64,000 bases of DNA from assembly GCF_022751215.1 (NCBI RefSeq), contig NZ_JAICDG010000004.1, forward strand, positions 496,001 through 560,000, given 5' to 3'. Below, one piece after another: positions 59,034-64,000 of this stretch. Numbering within the stretch: the first letter of the stretch is position 1; the number at the start of each line of letters is the position of its first letter. The notes beneath the pieces are model-generated. The model was not told the origin of the DNA and ran no database searches. It was given only the letters and a program-made list of their open reading frames with translations. The position numbers were made by a program, and so were the translations under genes. Source of the DNA: Actinomadura terrae (lineage in GTDB: Bacteria; Actinomycetota; Actinomycetes; Streptosporangiales; Streptosporangiaceae).

Positions 59034-60344
59034 GTGAACGGTCAACTGGTGCGACAGAGCAGATACCAGCGGCACCTCGTGGCCCCGGTGCGCGGGCTGG
59101 GGCTGTGGCTGCTCGCCATCCCCACGATCCTGGTCGCGAGCTGGTTCATCACCGTGGTCTCGATGATCACCGGGTTCCTGGGCGTGCTGCTGTTCCCGTC
59201 CGCGGCGCACCTGATGCGCAAGCAGGTCGACTGCTACCGCGGCCTGATCAACCGCTGGACGGACGAGAACATCGAGCGGCCCTACCTGCCCGAGCCGCCC
59301 CGCGAGCCCGGCGTCCAGGGGCTCATCAAGCGGTTCATCGCCCTGCTCAGCGACCCGGCGACCTGGCGCGACTACCTGTGGGTGGCCGCCGACCCGATCG
59401 TCGTGCTGTTCACCGCCGCGCTGCCCGCCATGCTGATCCTCTACGGGATCTGGGGGTTCCTGCTCGCCGCGTTCGCCGGGAAGTTGATCACCGAGCACGG
59501 CGGCAACGAGTGGTACGCCTTCGTGCACATGCAGTCCGGCTACGGCGACGCCGCCGAGCTCGCCACCACCGTCGCCGTCGCCACCGCGTTCCTGGCCACG
59601 GGTCTCCTCATCGGCCCGCGGATGATGGCCGTGTACGGGCGCTGGGGCCGCCTGGTGCTCGGCCCGACCGAGAAGTCCCGGCTCGCGCTGCGCGTCCAGC
59701 ACCTCTCCGAGTCCCGCTCGGAGGCCGTGGACGCCTCCGCCGCCGAGCTGCGCCGCATCGAGCGCGACCTGCACGACGGCGCGCAGGCCCGGCTCGTCGC
59801 GATGGGCATGACGCTCGGCGCCATCGAGCACCTCCTCGACAAGGACCCCGACAAGGCGCGGCTGCTGCTGGCCCAGACCCGCGAGTCGTCCGCGACGGCG
59901 CTGCACGAGCTGCGCGACCTCGTCCGGGGCATCCACCCGCCGGTCCTCGCCGACCGCGGCATCGGCGACGCCGTCAAGGCCCTCGCGCTCGACCACCCGC
60001 TGAACGTCGAGGTCAACGTCGAGGTGCCCGGACGTCCCGAGCCGCCGGTCGAGTCCGCCGCCTACTTCGCGGTGTCGGAGATCCTCACCAACGCGGCCAA
60101 GCACTCGGGCGCGCGGCGGGTGTGGATCGACATGCGGCACGAGGCGGGCATGCTCCGAATCACGATCACCGACGACGGGCGCGGCGGCGCGAGCCTCGAC
60201 GCGGGGACCGGGCTGCGCGGGATCGAGCGCCGGATCGGTACATTCGACGGCGTCCTCGCCCTCAACTCGCCCGTGGGCGGCCCGACCATCGTCACGCTGG
60301 AGCTGCCGTGCGCGTTGTCCTCGCCGAAGACCTCGCCCTCCTGA
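59034..60344 (+). CDS. Sensor histidine kinase (HisKA_3, with membrane Sensor domain)
   Basis: A 436-aa kinase. Seen: four membrane segments (about residues 18-38, 42-58, 125-148, 175-198) of a DUF/Sensor-type N-terminal domain, then HisKA_3 with RRIERDLHDGAQARLVAMGMTLGAIEHLL (phospho-His in DLHDG, about residue 244), and a HATPase_c with ILTNAAKHS, TDDGRGG and GLRGIERR. NarL-family partner follows with a 37-bp overlap. GGAGGAT lies 4 bp before the GTG. It is divergent from an MMPL exporter, suggesting that it senses cell-envelope or lipid stress, as inference. Confidence 0.93.
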   Translation: MNGQLVRQSRYQRHLVAPVRGLGLWLLAIPTILVASWFITVVSMITGFLGVLLFPSAAHLMRKQVDCYRGLINRWTDENIERPYLPEPPREPGVQGLIKRFIALLSDPATWRDYLWVAADPIVVLFTAALPAMLILYGIWGFLLAAFAGKLITEHGGNEWYAFVHMQSGYGDAAELATTVAVATAFLATGLLIGPRMMAVYGRWGRLVLGPTEKSRLALRVQHLSESRSEAVDASAAELRRIERDLHDGAQARLVAMGMTLGAIEHLLDKDPDKARLLLAQTRESSATALHELRDLVRGIHPPVLADRGIGDAVKALALDHPLNVEVNVEVPGRPEPPVESAAYFAVSEILTNAAKHSGARRVWIDMRHEAGMLRITITDDGRGGASLDAGTGLRGIERRIGTFDGVLALNSPVGGPTIVTLELPCALSSPKTSPS

Positions 60345-60952
60345 GGGAGGGCCTCGTCAGCCTCCTCGAAACGCACGACTTCGAGATCGCGGCGGCCGTC
60401 GACAACGGCCCCTCGCTCCTGAAGGCACTGCTCGACCACCGCCCGGACGTGGCGGTGGTCGACGTGCGGCTGCCCCCCTCCTTCACCGACGAGGGGCTCC
60501 AGGCGGCGCTGGAGGCGCGCCGCCAGGTCCCCGGGCTGCCCGTCCTCGTGCTGTCGCAGTACGTCGAGCAGCTCTACGCCCGCGAGCTGCTCGCCGACGG
60601 CACCGGCGGCATCGGATACCTGCTGAAGGACCGCGTGTTCGACGCCGCCCAGTTCGTGGACGCGGTCCGCCGGGTCGCGGGCGGCGGCACCGCCATGGAC
60701 CCCGAGGTGATCTCCCGGCTGCTCGCGAGCAACACCCGCGACTCCCCGGTCGGCCGCCTCACCCCCCGCGAGACCGAGGTGCTGGAGCTGATGGCGCAGG
60801 GCCGCTCCAACGCCGCGATCGCCGAGAAGCTCGTCGTCACCGAGCGCGCCGTCACCAAGCACACCGCCAACATCTTCGCCAAGCTCGACCTGCCGGTGAC
60901 CGGCGACGACAACCGCCGCGTCCTGGCCGTCCTCGCCTACCTCAACCACTGA
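60308..60952 (+). CDS. NarL/FixJ-family response regulator
   Basis: A 214-aa response regulator partner of the upstream kinase. Seen: receiver with VVLAEDLALLREG (acidic pocket), the phospho-acceptor Asp in VAVVDVRLPP (about residue 55), Lys in YLLKDRVFD, and a C-terminal LuxR HTH LTPRETEVLELMAQGRSNAAIAEKLVVTERAVTKHTANIFAKL in parts. The GTG at 60308 gives the usual VRVVLAEDLA start and overlaps the kinase gene by 37 bp. It probably binds the 58903-58939 site and the MMPL promoter. Confidence 0.93.
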   Translation: MRVVLAEDLALLREGLVSLLETHDFEIAAAVDNGPSLLKALLDHRPDVAVVDVRLPPSFTDEGLQAALEARRQVPGLPVLVLSQYVEQLYARELLADGTGGIGYLLKDRVFDAAQFVDAVRRVAGGGTAMDPEVISRLLASNTRDSPVGRLTPRETEVLELMAQGRSNAAIAEKLVVTERAVTKHTANIFAKLDLPVTGDDNRRVLAVLAYLNH

Positions 60953-61015
60953 AGGCGCTCCGCGGGGCCGGAGGGGCATGATGTAGCTCCGCGAGAAGGC
61001 CCCTTGGAGGGTGCG

Positions 61016-61885
61016 ATGACCGTGGTCCTGATCCTGCTCTGCCTGGCGATCGCCGGACGGGAGCTGTACCTGGCGTCCGAGCGCAGGCGCGGCGCGGGCG
61101 CACCCGAGATCGCCGAGATCCGCACCCAGCTCGCCGCGCTGAAGGGCACCCGCGAGGAGCTCGGCCGGTTCCGCTCCAAGGCCACCGGGACGTTGGAGGA
61201 GACCGACGCCCGGATCCGGTCGCTGATCGCCCAGATCAACGACCGCATGGTCCCGGACGTCAACGAGCGCCTCGGCCGCCAGCGCGAGGCCGTCGAACGC
61301 CTCACCGGCGACGTCGCCGCCCTCCGCGCCCACCTCGTCAACCGGCTCGACCAGGCGGTCGCCGCGTCCCTCGGCGCCGACCCCGTCGACATCGTCGCGG
61401 GCGCGCTGGCGGCGGAACCGTCCGCGCGTCCCGCACTGGCCGAGCCGTACGAGCGCTTCGCCGCGCATTACGGCCTGCGCGTCGAGCTGACCGACCACAC
61501 CCGTTATGACGATGCCCGTTACGCGCATGACCGTTACTACCTTTCCGGACGCAGCCCCCGCGCGCTGGAGAGCGACTTCCTCGACCTGCTGACCGCCCTG
61601 CGCACCCAGTGCGCGGCGCGGGAGAGCCCGCAGCCGGGAGACTCTGGCTCGGGGGACTGGGCCCGCCCCCTGGTGTCGGCGCTGCGCGACCTCGACCGCG
61701 GCGGCGCCGGAATCGGGCCGCTGCTGCTCGCCCGCACCCCCGAGTCGCTGCTCTGCGGCGTCCTGCCCCTCGCCGAACTGCTCCGCCCCGAGACCGCCCA
61801 CCTCCTGGACGACCCGCACAACGCCGCCCTCCGCCTCCGCGACCTCCCCGACACCCGCGCCTGCGACCTCTCGGTGTTTATCTAA
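61016..61885 (+). CDS. Membrane-anchored coiled-coil protein of unknown function
   Basis: A 289-aa protein. Seen: one N-terminal membrane helix (residues 3-18, VVLILLCLAIAGRELYLAS), then a Lys/Arg/Glu-rich helical region (residues about 30-115: EIRTQLAALKG, RFRSKATGTLEETDARIRSLIAQ, ERLGRQREAVERLTGDVAALRAHL) predicted as coiled coil, and a globular C-terminus without recognised family. The coil faces the cytoplasm if the helix is a plain signal anchor. GGAGG lies 5 bp before the ATG. It is 63 bp downstream of the response regulator, in the same direction. Confidence 0.8.
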   Translation: MTVVLILLCLAIAGRELYLASERRRGAGAPEIAEIRTQLAALKGTREELGRFRSKATGTLEETDARIRSLIAQINDRMVPDVNERLGRQREAVERLTGDVAALRAHLVNRLDQAVAASLGADPVDIVAGALAAEPSARPALAEPYERFAAHYGLRVELTDHTRYDDARYAHDRYYLSGRSPRALESDFLDLLTALRTQCAARESPQPGDSGSGDWARPLVSALRDLDRGGAGIGPLLLARTPESLLCGVLPLAELLRPETAHLLDDPHNAALRLRDLPDTRACDLSVFI

Positions 61886-62372
61886 GTCCCGGCCCACGCC
61901 CCTCGCCTGGCGGCTCGTGCCTTGACCGTGCCTTGGCGGGCGCGGATCGCTTCGCGATCTTCCCGGTGGGGGCTCGCCTCCGGCTTCGCCCCCACCGGTC
62001 AGCTAACGCGCCCGCGTGACGGCTGAGGTCGCTGGGGGACGGGCCCCAGGGCGGTCGAACTGCCTTCCGACCTCGGGGAATGCGCGAGGGGGGCCGAGTG
62101 TTGTACATTGCTGGCAGCGTCTTCGGCTTTCCGCCGTATGCGGCGAGGACGTCTTCACTTCCCCGCCCGGGCCATCTGAGCGCCCGGTGATCACCGATCC
62201 GAGGCGCGTCCACGCGCCAGGGTCGCGGCAGTAGGGAGCCGACGTCAGCTCTGACAGCCGGGCTGCATTTCTTCCATTCCTCTCGCGTACGCGCCGCGGG
62301 TTCCGCCGCCGTACGCCGGGATCGACACCGGGCCACGCGGACTGTTCCGCGCGGGCCTGAGAAGGGACCCCC
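61886..62372. other. Terminator and rho leader region
   Basis: 487 bp without a clear gene. Hairpins at 61945-61998 close the previous operon. A TACATT hexamer at 62104-62109 could be the -10 of a rho promoter, giving a leader near 260 nt. A 13-codon frame (62138-62179) lacks a ribosome site. The last 80 bp before the start are pyrimidine-rich in part, as expected for a Rho-regulated leader. Confidence 0.45.
61945..61998 (+). terminator. Two hairpins after the coiled-coil gene
   Basis: GATCGC-TTC-GCGATC (61945-61959), then a perfect 11-bp stem CCGGTGGGGGC / GCCCCCACCGG (61963-61973, 61988-61998) with a 14-nt loop. Confidence 0.7.
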
Positions 62373-63602
<1,230 letters not shown>

Positions 63603-64000
63603 TCAGCCCCTCCGCTCCGGCCTGAACGACTTCAGGACGCGGTCGTAGAGGCGCTGCCCGGGGGTCCACTGGGAATCGGGCGCGAAGAAACAGAATTCGT
63701 ATCCCGCGGCACGGCCGCACAGCACATGCTTTTCCACCGTCGAGCCCTTCTCGCCCTCGCGCCAGGTGAACTCCCATTCCGCCGCGCCCGCGGCGAGTTC
63801 CGGCACCGCCGCCAGCCTTAGCCGGTGGTAGCCGGGGTAGCGGTCGCCCGCCACCGCCGCGCGCTCGGCCGCGCGCAGCCCCGTGAGGGGGTCGCCGGGC
63901 GCCGGGGCGATGCGCAGCGCCTGCCCGGAGCCGCCGTCCCACCACCGCATGATCGGACCGTCCCGCACCGACCGCCAGCCCGCCGGAACCCGCACCGAGT
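63603..64000 (-). CDS. 3' part of a gene running off the window
   Basis: The frame is open to the window edge, so only the C-terminal portion, at least 130 aa, is present. Seen: VPAGWRSVRDG, a WWDGG, LRAAERAAVAGDRYPGY, AAEWEFTWREG, HVLCGRAAGYEFCFFAP and LYDRVLKSFRP. These look like the extracellular C-terminal domain found after a membrane helix in serine/threonine kinases of actinomycetes, but that cannot be confirmed here. It is convergent with rho: the two stops are adjacent. Confidence 0.6.
   Translation of the reverse strand, partial: SVRVPAGWRSVRDGPIMRWWDGGSGQALRIAPAPGDPLTGLRAAERAAVAGDRYPGYHRLRLAAVPELAAGAAEWEFTWREGEKGSTVEKHVLCGRAAGYEFCFFAPDSQWTPGQRLYDRVLKSFRPERRG

Noticed and set aside
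62138..62179. A 13-codon leader frame upstream of rho
   Set aside because: No ribosome site or recognisable attenuation codons; kept only as a note in the leader region.

Overview
The window is very GC-rich (third codon positions almost all G/C) and comes from a filamentous actinomycete. The strongest pointers are a mycothiol S-conjugate amidase (54203-55072), DUF397/XRE/ATP-binding regulatory loci, SARP- and NACHT-type STAND proteins, a DUF222-HNH protein and a predicted Nur box in front of an Fe/Mn superoxide dismutase. An Actinomadura-like member of the Streptosporangiales fits well, but the genus is inference. No rRNA, intact tRNA, CRISPR array, integrase or transposase was seen.

Layout. 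0-5.4 kb: nitronate monooxygenase, large SARP/NB-ARC regulator and FAD monooxygenase in one minus-strand run. 5.4-12.7 kb: 2-hydroxyacid dehydrogenase, P450 plus Zn-alcohol dehydrogenase pair with a divergent PaaX-type regulator, AhpD-like protein, amino-acid permease, GntR regulator. 12.8-15.7 kb: a little-known module of two paralogous small proteins, a TPR protein, an internally duplicated 129-aa protein and a small winged-helix protein, carrying two copies of the same inverted repeat. 15.7-19.5 kb: SOD, a copper locus (membrane protein, YcnI/DUF1775, CopC) and an ABM-truncated haemoglobin fusion. 19.5-29 kb: acetyltransferase, hydrolase, secreted TAP-like peptidase, MMPL exporter with TetR, DUF1905 protein, MocR-type regulator divergent from a DUF885 metalloprotein. 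29-35.8 kb: two overlapping acyl-CoA synthetases, GAF-LuxR regulator, MFS exporter, TetR regulator.

35.8-45.7 kb is the most accessory-looking part. An XRE-DUF397-DUF397 set runs into a membrane NACHT ATPase and is divergent from an anti-sigma-like ATPase gene pair; next come a DUF222-HNH protein and a second, 1.1-kaa membrane NACHT protein with a formylglycine-enzyme-like segment. These STAND ATPases are the best candidates for a poorly described system, possibly NLR-like defence or signalling.

45.8-52.5 kb is a coherent D-amino-acid catabolic locus: GntP/DsdX-type permease, N-acyl-D-amino-acid deacylase and PLP-dependent D-amino-acid deaminase, divergent from a PfkB kinase, IclR regulator and RidA, with two 21-bp-spaced boxes between them. 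52.5-64 kb holds a FetB-like permease, polysaccharide deacetylase, Mca with a coupled MFS exporter behind a 48-bp palindrome, an MMPL exporter divergent from a two-component system, a coiled-coil membrane protein, a short Rho factor and the 3' part of a gene that runs off the window.
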